Shown piece by piece: positions 43,604-52,090 of a stretch of DNA of 64,000 nucleotides. This stretch comes from Thalassobacillus pellis (GTDB lineage: Bacteria; Bacillota; Bacilli; Bacillales; Halobacillaceae), in assembly GCF_016908295.1 (NCBI RefSeq), contig NZ_JAFBDO010000001.1, positions 434,001-498,000 on the forward strand. Reading direction: 5' to 3'. Position numbers and translations under genes: made by a program. How positions within the stretch are numbered: the stretch's first letter is position 1; each line of letters starts with the position of its first letter. The notes beneath the pieces are model-generated. The model saw only the letters and a program-made list of their open reading frames with translations, did not search any database and had not been told where the DNA came from.

Positions 43604-44446
43604 CTATCCTTTTGATCCCGTAAATGTAATCCCTTCGATAAAGTGACGCTGCAGTACGATAAAAATGACAATTACCGGCCATAAGGCCAGAACGGCGCCC
43701 GCCATAAGAATGGGATAATCTGTGACATACTGGCCTTTCAGGTAAGCAAGCCCTGCAGATAATGGCATCTTTTCCATCGAATTGTTGACGATCAGCGGCC
43801 ACATCAATGATTTCCAGCTGAAAAGCACCGTCGTAATGGACAAAGCAATCAGCCCTGGCTTTGCCAGTGGAAGCATGATTCTCCAGAATATTTGAAAATG
43901 GTTGCACCCATCAATTCTGGCTGATTCCTCTAACTCTTTCGGAAGCGACATGAAGAACTGCCTCATCAAGAACGTTCCAAAAGCACTGAACAAACCTGGC
44001 ATGATTAATGCTTGCAACGTATTTAACCATCCAAAAGATTCCATAAGGAAAAATTGCGGTATCAGGAAAGCCTGTGGAGGAATCATTAGGACAGATAAAA
44101 ATAAAATAAACAACCCGTTTCTTCCCGGAAAGTCGATTCTTGCAAAGGCGTAACCTGCCATCGAGCAAAGAATCAACTGGCCGATCAGAATTCCCCCGGT
44201 CATAACAATCGTGTTGAAATAAAAGCTGGAAAATGGCAGAGAGGTGAAAATTTCTGTATAGTTTTCCCACTGGATTTCCTCTGGAAAAATAACCGGTGGC
44301 ACCTGAGTAGATTCTCCAACTGTCTTAATAGATGTCAACAGCATCCATATGAACGGACCTACCATTGCCAAAGCTCCTATAATCAACAATATATGTACAA
44401 TAATATTACTTTTCTTCGTTTGCTTTTTTGAAGCGGACTTGCCCAA
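43604..44446 (-). CDS. ABC sugar permease, MalG type
   Basis: A 280-residue permease with six membrane segments (first IIVHILLIIGALAMVGPFIWMLL). The EAA loop is LEESARIDGCNHFQIFWRIMLPLAKPG near 187, and it ends LQRHFIEGITFTGSKG. It is the second permease of the binding-protein-dependent importer at 43604-46731; no ATPase gene is present, as usual for MsmX-type systems. Predicted substrate is a GalNAc-containing oligosaccharide, from the neighbouring enzymes. Confidence 0.92.
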   Translation of the reverse strand: MGKSASKKQTKKSNIIVHILLIIGALAMVGPFIWMLLTSIKTVGESTQVPPVIFPEEIQWENYTEIFTSLPFSSFYFNTIVMTGGILIGQLILCSMAGYAFARIDFPGRNGLFILFLSVLMIPPQAFLIPQFFLMESFGWLNTLQALIMPGLFSAFGTFLMRQFFMSLPKELEESARIDGCNHFQIFWRIMLPLAKPGLIALSITTVLFSWKSLMWPLIVNNSMEKMPLSAGLAYLKGQYVTDYPILMAGAVLALWPVIVIFIVLQRHFIEGITFTGSKG

Positions 44447-44481
44447 GTTAACTCCTCCTTTCTTAAACTACTGTCATGTCA

Positions 44482-45408
44482 TCAGTCATAATGAACCCAT
44501 TTCTTCTGGAGTTTTACCTGGATGATGGTTACCACAAATATCAATAAGAAAATCAAGATTGCAATCGCAGAGGCGAATCCTTTATCGTTCATTTTGAATG
44601 CCTGTTCAAAGAATAGAACGACAAGTGTACGTGTATCCTGATAAGCAGGACTTGTTGGTTCAATCATCATAAAGATTAAATCGAACACCTGTAATGCTTC
44701 AATAAGAGAAATGATTGTCACGAAGAAAATGGTTGGAGTCAATAACGGAAGTGTAATCGTAAAAAACTTCCTTACTGCTCCAGCACCATCGATAGATGCT
44801 GCTTCATATAGAGAGTTTGGAATCCCTTGTAAACCTGATAAAAAGAAAATCATATAATACCCAATCTGCATCCAGACACTGACTATGATGATCGAATATA
44901 AAGCTAAATCAGGATTTGTCAGCCAATTTGGCCCTTCAATGGAGAAAATACCAAGTACATAGTTGATCAGCCCATATTCAGCGGTGTACAGCCATTTCCA
45001 CACCATTGCAATCGCAGCCGGAATGGTAACAACCGGAAGGAAGTAGAGAGTACGGTAAATGGACAATCCTTTAATTTTCTGATTCAACAATAAGGCTACA
45101 AAAATGGCTATGGCGATACTCAGCGGCACAGACAATACGGAGAAAATGAGTGTGTTTTTTAATGCAGTGATTAAATCAGGATCTTCTAATATCCGCTTAT
45201 AATTGGAAAGGCCTCCCCATTCATAATTCCCGAATGCCTTCCAAGTGTTAAGGCTGAAATAAAAAGTCTGAATACTTGGCCATATGTATAACACTAAAAG
45301 CCCTATCAAGGTTGGCGCTATCATTGCATAGCCCCAGAAATAATCTCCTCTTTTTAAAGGGCTTATTCTTTTCCGTTTCCTTTTATTCATAACTGGTTTC
45401 GAACTCAT
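44482..45408 (-). CDS. ABC sugar permease, MalF/UgpA type
   Basis: A 308-residue permease: basic N terminus, then YAMIAPTLIGLLVLYIWPSIQTFYFSL as first membrane segment, with the EAA loop LYEAASIDGAGAVRKFFTITLPLLTPT near 215. It ends TIIQVKLQKKWVHYD. Partner of the MalG-type permease 35 bp downstream and of the lipoprotein at 45466. GAGGTGAG precedes the ATG. Confidence 0.92.
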   Translation of the reverse strand: MSSKPVMNKRKRKRISPLKRGDYFWGYAMIAPTLIGLLVLYIWPSIQTFYFSLNTWKAFGNYEWGGLSNYKRILEDPDLITALKNTLIFSVLSVPLSIAIAIFVALLLNQKIKGLSIYRTLYFLPVVTIPAAIAMVWKWLYTAEYGLINYVLGIFSIEGPNWLTNPDLALYSIIIVSVWMQIGYYMIFFLSGLQGIPNSLYEAASIDGAGAVRKFFTITLPLLTPTIFFVTIISLIEALQVFDLIFMMIEPTSPAYQDTRTLVVLFFEQAFKMNDKGFASAIAILIFLLIFVVTIIQVKLQKKWVHYD

Positions 45409-45465
45409 AACGACTCACCTCAATAGGAGGGCTACCTCAAAATTTATAGAGATAGCCCATATTAG

Positions 45466-46731
45466 TTACTTGTTCAAGATTTCTTCCATTTCTTTAGCAA
45501 GATCTTTTGCTACTTCTTCTACACTTGCTTCTCCTGTCCAAGCTTTAGGGAAATACTCCTGCTCCAGGGTTTGCCATTCTGTTGTATTAGGAGCAGACGG
45601 ATAAGGGACTGCATATTCCAAACTGTCAATGAACACTTGTAAATTCATTTCAGGGATAGCCTTGACCCAATCTTCCTGCATACCTTCATAGGCAGGAATG
45701 AAACTTCCTGCTTCAGAAAACATTTTATTAGCTTCCTCAGAAGCCAGATATTCCACTAGTTTCCATGCAGCATCCGGGTGTTCTGTATTGGCAGCAATCA
45801 CATGACCGATACCATGGATAATCGTTGCGCGTTGTTCATTCTTAGGTAATTCCGCAACATCAATTTTGCCTTTTAATGTTTCATTCTCATGAAAAACTTT
45901 TGCCATCCAGGAGCCGTCGTAAAGCATTGCAACTTTACCTGATTCAAACATAGCCCTTGGAGTCGTATCCGTCATTTGTGCTAAGGTCGGGGATGCTTCA
46001 TGTTCATGAATAAGGTCGGTCCAGAATTTCAAACCCTTAATCGTTTCAGGCTCATCGTACCCTGAATCCTTCATATCATCGGACACGACATATCCACCAG
46101 CTTGATAGATTGTATTGTAGTAGTTAGACTGATTGTTTAATTTTGCTGCAATGCCATAAATACCTTCTTCCTTGTTGGTCAGTTTCTTTGCAGCTTTTTC
46201 AAGGTCATCCCAATCCCACGTGTCGTCCGGGTATGCAACGCCAGCTTTATCGAAAAGTTCCTTGTTGTAAAAAAGTGCTACTGTATCAAAATCTTTTGGG
46301 ATGGCATACTGCGTATCTTCGTAATTATAAAGGTCGACCAAAGACTGCGGAAATTTATCTATCTTTACATCGCTTTTTTCCATGTATTTATCCAGGGGAA
46401 GTAAAATATCATTGGAAGCATACTTAATAATGTTTGGACCGTTCATCCAAAAAACATCAGGCAACACACTTCCAGTGGCAGCAGTTTCCAACTTAGTCCA
46501 GTATTGCTCCCAAGGAGTCGGTTGCAGCTTGACGTTGATATCCGGGTTTTCCTCTTCAAACTTTTTAACAACCGGCTCATAGGCATCTACTTGAGCTTCA
46601 TCCCACATACCCAGAGTTATGGTAACGCTTTCAGAATTTCCGCCATCTCCTCCTGTATCATTAGCACTGGAAGAACATGCAGCAAGGACAGATAAGAGAA
46701 CAATCAAAGATAATGATAAAATTTTACGCAA
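45466..46731 (-). CDS. Sugar-binding lipoprotein of the GalNAc-type importer
   Basis: A 421-residue extracellular solute-binding lipoprotein: signal LSLSLIVLLSVLAAC with lipobox LAAC, then a serine- and glycine-rich linker. Mature part: VTITLGMWDEAQVDAYEPVVKKFEE, DVFWMNGPNIIKYAS, ALFYNKELFDKAGV, AAWKLVEYLASEE; all are usual for the MalE/UgpB group. Start is TTG with GAGGAG upstream. First gene of the importer operon; the promoter at 46902-46931 has its -35 inside the GntR operator. Confidence 0.93.
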   Translation of the reverse strand: MRKILSLSLIVLLSVLAACSSSANDTGGDGGNSESVTITLGMWDEAQVDAYEPVVKKFEEENPDINVKLQPTPWEQYWTKLETAATGSVLPDVFWMNGPNIIKYASNDILLPLDKYMEKSDVKIDKFPQSLVDLYNYEDTQYAIPKDFDTVALFYNKELFDKAGVAYPDDTWDWDDLEKAAKKLTNKEEGIYGIAAKLNNQSNYYNTIYQAGGYVVSDDMKDSGYDEPETIKGLKFWTDLIHEHEASPTLAQMTDTTPRAMFESGKVAMLYDGSWMAKVFHENETLKGKIDVAELPKNEQRATIIHGIGHVIAANTEHPDAAWKLVEYLASEEANKMFSEAGSFIPAYEGMQEDWVKAIPEMNLQVFIDSLEYAVPYPSAPNTTEWQTLEQEYFPKAWTGEASVEEVAKDLAKEMEEILNK

Positions 46732-46901
46732 AATTAACAGCTCCTCTTTGGTAAAATATTTAATAAGGCCAACCTATACTTTTCTTCTTACACCAGCGAA
46801 AGATCAGCAGCCAATGGGTTAATATGTATCATATTTATCTGCTCGGATTCCCCCCTCCCCAATTACCCCTAAGGAATCGATTACCAACTATTACCTATTC
46901 C

Positions 46902-46931
46902 ATTATACAATTGACGGGTTGATGGGTCAAC
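46902..46931 (-). promoter_or_regulatory. Promoter with GntR operator before the importer operon
   Basis: On the minus strand TTGACC (46925-46930), 17 bp, TATAAT (46902-46907). The operator GTTGATGGGTCAAC (46918-46931) covers the -35, so binding should block RNA polymerase. A further partial copy, TTGACGGGTTGA, overlaps it on one side. Confidence 0.85.
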
Positions 46932-46966
46932 TTAATTTTCAGAAAATTAACTCCTCTTCTTTTTTT

Positions 46967-47016
46967 AAGGGAACTCCCTTGATTCCAAAAAAGCTTGCTC
47001 AAGGGAGTTCCCTTTT
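46967..47016. terminator. Hairpin behind the 5'-nucleotidase gene
   Basis: Arms AAGGGAACTCCCTTGA (46967-46982) and its complement (46999-47014). T residues follow on plus but A residues follow on minus, so it is not a textbook terminator for the minus-strand gene. The adjoining 46732-46901 holds the importer leader. Confidence 0.6.
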
Positions 47017-47031
47017 ACCAATTCTATGAGT

Positions 47032-48831
47032 CTAATTCAAAGAAGATACCCGGTTCAATTTAGGAGGTTCGATGACTTCCTGTGCTTTCAGGTAGTCCAA
47101 GAATGCCCAATAATCTACTTGAATCCGAACAGGGTCTTTGTATTCCAGGAATGTCTCATACCCATCACCATTCCTTATCAAGTAGGCAAGTGCAGCTACA
47201 CGATAGGAGCGGTCAGGTTCTAGCGTTTTCCCATTAATCACAACATCTTCAGGGGATACTCTTTGTCCTACCGGTTTGCTATCGTCATACGCATAACGTA
47301 CATTATGAGAAACAGCCAGCGGATGGAATGACACACTGCCATCGCTCTCTTTGCGCCATTGTTCCTCAAGAATCTGATCAATTTCTGCTCCTGTCAACGT
47401 CACATTGACAACAGGGTTAGCATATCCATGAGCCTCAAATTGCTCCCTGAATAATACAGTCCCATCACTGTCTGCAGGATTGCTTCCACTTTCATAAAGC
47501 AAATCACCATCAAGCGGACTCTCCGCCGTCAAAGCAAAATCTGCAGGTTTTTTCTTTCCTTTTTTACCAGCAGCATAATGGGCATCAGCTGCAACATTAG
47601 CTAGTGTACTCTCCCCATCAGCACTACGTTCTCTGGTAAGATCTCCGGTAATTTTAGCAACCGGCTCTGATCCGGCTTCTTCGCTGCGTTCTTTCCAGTA
47701 GGAGACCATTTGTTCAATTTCAGGATCCTTTGGAACATCCCTTGTTACTGGATGGTTCGTAGAAGTAGTTTTCTCACGTACAACATCTTTTGTCTCAGGA
47801 TCAATCATGAGATTTATTTCACTGATCAGCTTTCCATGATTAGCTCCCTCTACTACTGGACGTGGATTTCCATTTGGGTCCTCAATGGAACAGTTGAAAG
47901 ACGCGTGCCAATGTCCTGTCACAATAGCGTCAATTTCCGGAGAAGCTTCCTTTGCAAAGTCAATTACAGGTCCATATGGATCTTTGCATTGGTTATAGTA
48001 ATGAAAATCTGAACCGCCCTCATGTACGACAGTAACAATCGTTTCTACTCCTAACTCTTTGAGTTCCTTCGTATAGCGGTTTGCAGATTCTACTAGACCA
48101 TCAGCAGTTAGTGCTCCCTCTTGAAAAGAGGTCGTACCCAGGATGGTTGTCGGGGTTGTCAAACCTATAAATCCTACAGGAATTGTACCACCCTTGCCGT
48201 CAGGAATCTGCTTAATTTCATATGGCTTAAGTACAAGTTTACCGGATTGAGCATCACGTATGTTAGCACTGAGATAATTATAATCTGCACCCTGAAACAC
48301 TTCCCCGGTAGAGTCCTCAAAGCACATATCTCTTCCCGGTTTGCCGACACACTTCCCATTCATCATATGTTTTTCAAGGAATTCCGCTGTCCGGTCAAAT
48401 TCATGGTTACCTGCAACAGACAAGTCGAGACCTAAAGCATTAAAAAATTCGATCGTCGGCTCATCCTTGAAAACTTCAACCATAAATGGCCAGCCGCTGA
48501 AGTCATCACCAGCTGATAGTCTGATAGAGTTACTATGGCCCTCTTCCAATCGGTCGAGATGGGTTGCCATATAAGCTGCACCACCAACCGTCAATTGGCC
48601 ATCAGGTGTATCCAGCTTACCATGATGGTTATTTTCTGGTTCTAAATAACCGTGGAAATCCGTTATGCCGAGTAACTGCAAATTAACTAGTTCAGACTCT
48701 CCTTCTGCAGAAGCTTCTTGATCATGATTAGTTTCCGCTTCTGCAGTTAAGTTTGCGCCTACTGTCACAAACGAAATGAAAACGATTACAAAAAATGAAA
48801 CTATAAACAACTTTACTGGACTTTTTTTCAA
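47032..48831 (-). CDS. Secreted 5'-nucleotidase / metallophosphatase (UshA type)
   Basis: A 599-residue two-domain protein. TTG 48831 is preferred, as GGGAGGAG lies 5 nt upstream, giving a clean signal peptide (KKSPVKLFIVSFFVIVFISFVTVGANLTAEAE). N-terminal metallophosphatase motifs: LLGITDFHGYLEP, SAGDDFSGWP, AGNHEFDRT, VHEGGSDFHYY and VTGHWHASFN. The C-terminal 5'-nucleotidase domain has TLTGAEIDQILEEQW and YRVAALAYLIRNGDGYETF. It would release phosphate and nucleosides from extracellular nucleotides. Unexpectedly its promoter carries the GntR operator of the amino-sugar cluster. Confidence 0.9.
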   Translation of the reverse strand: MKKSPVKLFIVSFFVIVFISFVTVGANLTAEAETNHDQEASAEGESELVNLQLLGITDFHGYLEPENNHHGKLDTPDGQLTVGGAAYMATHLDRLEEGHSNSIRLSAGDDFSGWPFMVEVFKDEPTIEFFNALGLDLSVAGNHEFDRTAEFLEKHMMNGKCVGKPGRDMCFEDSTGEVFQGADYNYLSANIRDAQSGKLVLKPYEIKQIPDGKGGTIPVGFIGLTTPTTILGTTSFQEGALTADGLVESANRYTKELKELGVETIVTVVHEGGSDFHYYNQCKDPYGPVIDFAKEASPEIDAIVTGHWHASFNCSIEDPNGNPRPVVEGANHGKLISEINLMIDPETKDVVREKTTSTNHPVTRDVPKDPEIEQMVSYWKERSEEAGSEPVAKITGDLTRERSADGESTLANVAADAHYAAGKKGKKKPADFALTAESPLDGDLLYESGSNPADSDGTVLFREQFEAHGYANPVVNVTLTGAEIDQILEEQWRKESDGSVSFHPLAVSHNVRYAYDDSKPVGQRVSPEDVVINGKTLEPDRSYRVAALAYLIRNGDGYETFLEYKDPVRIQVDYWAFLDYLKAQEVIEPPKLNRVSSLN

Positions 48832-48933
48832 TCGAACTCCTCCCATTTAATGTATTGTAAGAGTCGAAAATCGAAAAACGTGTAGATTTCACCTCTTTTC
48901 TGTGGTAATTTCTGTTAACATTCAACACGTAAA

Positions 48934-48963
48934 ATTATACCGTCATTAGGTTGATGGGTCAAC
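48934..48963 (-). promoter_or_regulatory. Promoter with GntR operator before the 5'-nucleotidase gene
   Basis: On the minus strand TTGACC (48957-48962), 17 bp, TATAAT (48934-48939). The 14-bp core GTTGATGGGTCAAC (48950-48963) is flanked by TTAG and CTAA, extending the palindrome to 22 bp, the best of the three sites. Confidence 0.85.
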
Positions 48964-49117
48964 CTAATTTTCAGAATATTTTCAAATAAGAAAACGTCCC
49001 TCCGATCAGCTTAAATAAAGCTGTCACAGTATTGTATTTTGTCATAAAAAGAGCTTTTTTAAGCCTCAGAGTGCAGAATGATTAAGCCGTAAAGAGGCAT
49101 ACACAACCTATAAAAAA

Positions 49118-49140
49118 AGACAGGCAAAGTCGGCCTGTCT
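49118..49140 (-). terminator. Terminator of the 49142-50152 Gfo/Idh gene
   Basis: Arms AGACAGGC (49118-49125) and GCCTGTCT (49133-49140), with seven T in the minus direction. The rest of 48964-49117 shows nothing I can assign. Confidence 0.9.
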
Positions 49141-49141
49141 C

Positions 49142-50152
49142 CTAAGGATTAATATTAACTTGTCTGTTCTGTTCAATCGACTTGTAACACGCTTCAATTA
49201 CGCGCATATTGGCAATTGTATTTTCCATGGTATGGGCAACATGCTTATCGTCATTCAGGATTGCTTCGGAAAAATGCTCCACCTGGAAGCGGTATTGATC
49301 ACCCATGATGGCTTCTTCACGAATTGAATTACCGCTCTCGATCCGGATAATCCCTTCGCCACCTCGGGCATCTGGCCGGTAAGCACGCGGTACCTGGATC
49401 TTTCCTTTGGTTCCGACAATCTCATATTCATCCCTTCCAGCCATGTCGAAGCTGCTTTCGAACACTGCCTTTTTCCCAGAAGCAAAATCCAGATAACCAA
49501 TGGATGTCGTTTCCACTTCGTAATCAGTGTCGATCTTAGCATGGACATGGACACTCTCTGGCTCTTCCCCGAGAATCTGACGGATCGAATGGATCCCATA
49601 GCAGCCAACATCATAAATACTGCCGCCACCTTTTTCTTTTTGAACGCGGATATTTTCTTTGCGTTTGTCCTCATCCATAAAGAATGAAAATGCTGCCTGC
49701 ATATATACAGGATCTCCGATTTCACCTGATGCGATAACTTCCTTGGCCCGCTCGTGCTGGGGATGGAAATAATACATGAATGCTTCCATCAATAAAACAC
49801 CATTTTCCTCACAAACTTTTTTCATTTCTTCTGCTTCTTCGGCATTGATTCCTATCGGTTTTTCACACAAAACATGCTTGCCTTTGTGAGCTGCCTTGAT
49901 TGTCCACTCCTTATGTAAATGGTTAGGGAGCGGAATATAGACAGCGTCGATTTCCGGGTCTTCCAGCAACTTGTCATAGCTGTCATAAACAGAGGATATC
50001 TCGAACCGGCTTGCAATTCCTTCGGCTTTCCCGACGTCACTTCCTGTTGCAATCGCAGCAACTTCTGCGTTTCTTGCCCGGGTGATTGCCGGTATCAACT
50101 CTTTTTGCGCAATACCCGCCGTACTTAATACGCCCCAACGAATTTTTCTCAT
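49142..50152 (-). CDS. Gfo/Idh/MocA oxidoreductase, glucose-fructose oxidoreductase-like
   Basis: A 336-residue member from ATG 50152 (GAGGAGG 7 nt upstream). Motifs: IRWGVLSTAGIAQKELIPAI (Rossmann), LCEKPIGINAEEAEEM near 95 and GGSIYDVGCYGIHSIRQILG near 165. The DVGCY form, with Tyr instead of the HD of its neighbours, is typical of the GFOR/dihydrodiol dehydrogenase branch. Terminators on both sides suggest its own transcript, yet it is contiguous with a cluster holding three other Gfo/Idh genes. It could be the dehydrogenase or the reductase in that route. Confidence 0.86.
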   Translation of the reverse strand: MRKIRWGVLSTAGIAQKELIPAITRARNAEVAAIATGSDVGKAEGIASRFEISSVYDSYDKLLEDPEIDAVYIPLPNHLHKEWTIKAAHKGKHVLCEKPIGINAEEAEEMKKVCEENGVLLMEAFMYYFHPQHERAKEVIASGEIGDPVYMQAAFSFFMDEDKRKENIRVQKEKGGGSIYDVGCYGIHSIRQILGEEPESVHVHAKIDTDYEVETTSIGYLDFASGKKAVFESSFDMAGRDEYEIVGTKGKIQVPRAYRPDARGGEGIIRIESGNSIREEAIMGDQYRFQVEHFSEAILNDDKHVAHTMENTIANMRVIEACYKSIEQNRQVNINP

Positions 50153-50220
50153 AGAAACCTCCTCGTATTTAGTGGTAGTTATTAATCTATCAGAAAACGC
50201 ACGTGTTGTCTTATCATAAA

Positions 50221-50245
50221 AAAACAGGCCCCACAGCCAGGGACC
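50221..50245 (-). terminator. Terminator of the ABC/Gfo-Idh operon
   Basis: On the minus strand GGTCCC-(7 nt)-GGGGCC is followed by TGTTTTTTT; arms at 50240-50245 and 50227-50232. It ends the ROK glucokinase transcript. Confidence 0.78.
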
Positions 50246-50263
50246 AAATTGTTTCCCTTCCAC

Positions 50264-51250
50264 TTATTTTTCGGTGGAAGCCAATACTTTATCGCCGCTC
50301 TCTTCGAAATAATAACCAACAGCTCCTAAGACACCTGCATTCATACCAAGTTCAGATTTCACTATATTCACCCTATCAACCATACTTGGTATCCCTCTCT
50401 GGTTTACGGTCTTTTTTATTTCAGGTAATAGGATATCAGAAAGGTTCATAACACCCCCGCCGAAAACGATGACTCCTGTATTCAGGATATGAACCATGTT
50501 AGTCACACCGACTCCTAAGTATGTTGCTGTTTCTTTTAATAGTTTTTGAGAAAACGTATCCCCTTTTAGTGAAGCCTTCCCGATTTCTTCAGCTGAGGGA
50601 CTATCCGTTTCAGTGAAAAATTCACTATATTCACCATTTCTCAATTTTTCCTTTGCGGTCTTCGCAATCGCAGTACCTGATGCAAGGTTTTCCAGACAAC
50701 CTCTATTTCCGCAGCCGCATTTCGAACCATTTACATCAATAGAAATGTGCCCGAATTCACCTGCACTGTCTCCTTCACCTGTAATCAAGCGACCGTCGCT
50801 GATAATTCCGGCTCCTATTCCTGTACTGACTGTGATATATACGAGGTTTTCGGCACCTTTTCCCGCTCCCCAAATTCTTTCTGCAATAGCAGCTGCATTG
50901 GCATCATTGACGAGATGTACCGGAAGTTCGAATTCACTTTCCAGCAGTTCCCCGATTGGCATGTTTCTCCAGCCGGTATTATTAGCAAAGATTACTTCTT
51001 TATTTTGCATATTAATCACTCCGGCTGCAGCAATTCCTATTCCTAGCAGTCTATTTTTATTTACTTGACTCTCTCTTATCAGTTTATGAACAGAAGAGAC
51101 CACTTGTTGATAGACCACGTCTGGGCCTTTCGCTGCCAGTGTCTCTACCTCTAAATTGCTTAAAATATCCCCGTCTTTTGTAATCAATGCTGCCAGGATC
51201 TTGGTACCGCCTAAATCAATTCCAATTGCTAATTCTCTTCTCTCTGCCAT
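50264..51250 (-). CDS. ROK-family glucokinase-like kinase
   Basis: A 328-residue ROK kinase from ATG 51250 (GGAGAG 7 nt upstream), overlapping the stop of the preceding gene (TGATG). ATP site LAIGIDLGGTKILAALI; catalytic Asp in VNDANAAAIAERIWG near 118; substrate/zinc part SAGEFGHISIDVNGSKCGCGNRGCLENLASG near 160-190 with the complete zinc motif; and VFGGGVMNL near 277. The hexose profile fits glucose. As last gene of the ABC/Gfo-Idh operon it would phosphorylate the sugar released by the other enzymes. Confidence 0.88.
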   Translation of the reverse strand: MAERRELAIGIDLGGTKILAALITKDGDILSNLEVETLAAKGPDVVYQQVVSSVHKLIRESQVNKNRLLGIGIAAAGVINMQNKEVIFANNTGWRNMPIGELLESEFELPVHLVNDANAAAIAERIWGAGKGAENLVYITVSTGIGAGIISDGRLITGEGDSAGEFGHISIDVNGSKCGCGNRGCLENLASGTAIAKTAKEKLRNGEYSEFFTETDSPSAEEIGKASLKGDTFSQKLLKETATYLGVGVTNMVHILNTGVIVFGGGVMNLSDILLPEIKKTVNQRGIPSMVDRVNIVKSELGMNAGVLGAVGYYFEESGDKVLASTEK

Positions 51251-52086
51251 CAATTTTCTCTCCAATCGAATGGGAAAAAATGATCCATGATGCATGAAGT
51301 CATGGTTAACTGCAAATCTGTGTGAAAGGGATGGGGTGGGATTTCTGGTGATACGAATCCATTATAATTAATCGCTTCTAAGGCATGGGCAATTTTGTCC
51401 CAGGCAATATCTCCTGCTAATAAAGGGACAAAGCCATCCATATTTCCGACGGATGTTTTAAAATCTTTGATATGAACCGCTACAATTTTTTCAGCAAGTA
51501 TTTTAATCCATTGTTCTGGAAATCCGGTATAAACGACATTGCCAATATCTAAGTAGACTCCTGCATAAGGGGAATTTATCTCTTCTATAAAGCGCGCCAT
51601 TTCCAGTGGGCTTAACAGAAACTTATTCCACACATTTTCGATTCCGATTCGGATTTTCTTTTCTTCTGCGAATGCTGATAATTCTCTCATCGCCTCCAAT
51701 GACCGTTCGTAAGCTGTATCATAGGAAACTTCTTCAGTTACGATCCCAGGCACGACTAACACTGTTTTCGCTTCACATTGATCAGCAATCCTGATCATTT
51801 TTTCGACAACTTGCATCCCTTTTTGCCTGACAGCTTTGTTTTCCGAAGTTAACGGATACTTCCAGAGCATGTCCGTGGAAATACTGAAGATGTCTATGTC
51901 ATATTTGCCTGCTGTTTCTTTTATATTCATCACTTCTTCTTCCGTCGAATCCAGCTTAAGTATGGCGTCCTCTTTTTCTTCTACATTAAACTCTATTCCC
52001 TTAAATCCTGAAGCTTTTGCTTTCTTTATTATCTCTTCTGCATGAAGACCGTCTGGAAAACACCAGGCATTAATTCCTTTGTTCAT
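51250..52086 (-). CDS. TIM-barrel sugar isomerase/epimerase-like protein
   Basis: A 278-residue xylose-isomerase-like TIM-barrel protein (AP endonuclease 2 superfamily). Metal-binding residues can be read at each position: IGIENVWNKF (Glu), GVYLDIGNVVYTG (Asp), AVHIKDFKTS (His, Asp) and FVSPEIPPHPF (Glu). Members of this superfamily act as ketose 3-epimerases, inosose isomerases or, as shown more recently, 3-keto-glycoside lyases. It is flanked by Gfo/Idh oxidoreductases, which is the setting of the last group. Coupled by overlap to the ROK kinase gene and 4 bp behind a Gfo/Idh gene. Confidence 0.87.
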   Translation of the reverse strand: MNKGINAWCFPDGLHAEEIIKKAKASGFKGIEFNVEEKEDAILKLDSTEEEVMNIKETAGKYDIDIFSISTDMLWKYPLTSENKAVRQKGMQVVEKMIRIADQCEAKTVLVVPGIVTEEVSYDTAYERSLEAMRELSAFAEEKKIRIGIENVWNKFLLSPLEMARFIEEINSPYAGVYLDIGNVVYTGFPEQWIKILAEKIVAVHIKDFKTSVGNMDGFVPLLAGDIAWDKIAHALEAINYNGFVSPEIPPHPFHTDLQLTMTSCIMDHFFPFDWREN

Positions 52087-52090
52087 TGTT

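Noticed and set aside
46967-47016. Riboswitch or attenuator in the importer leader
   Set aside because: The hairpin lies behind the 5'-nucleotidase stop and downstream of the importer promoter on the other side; no conserved aptamer features were recognised.
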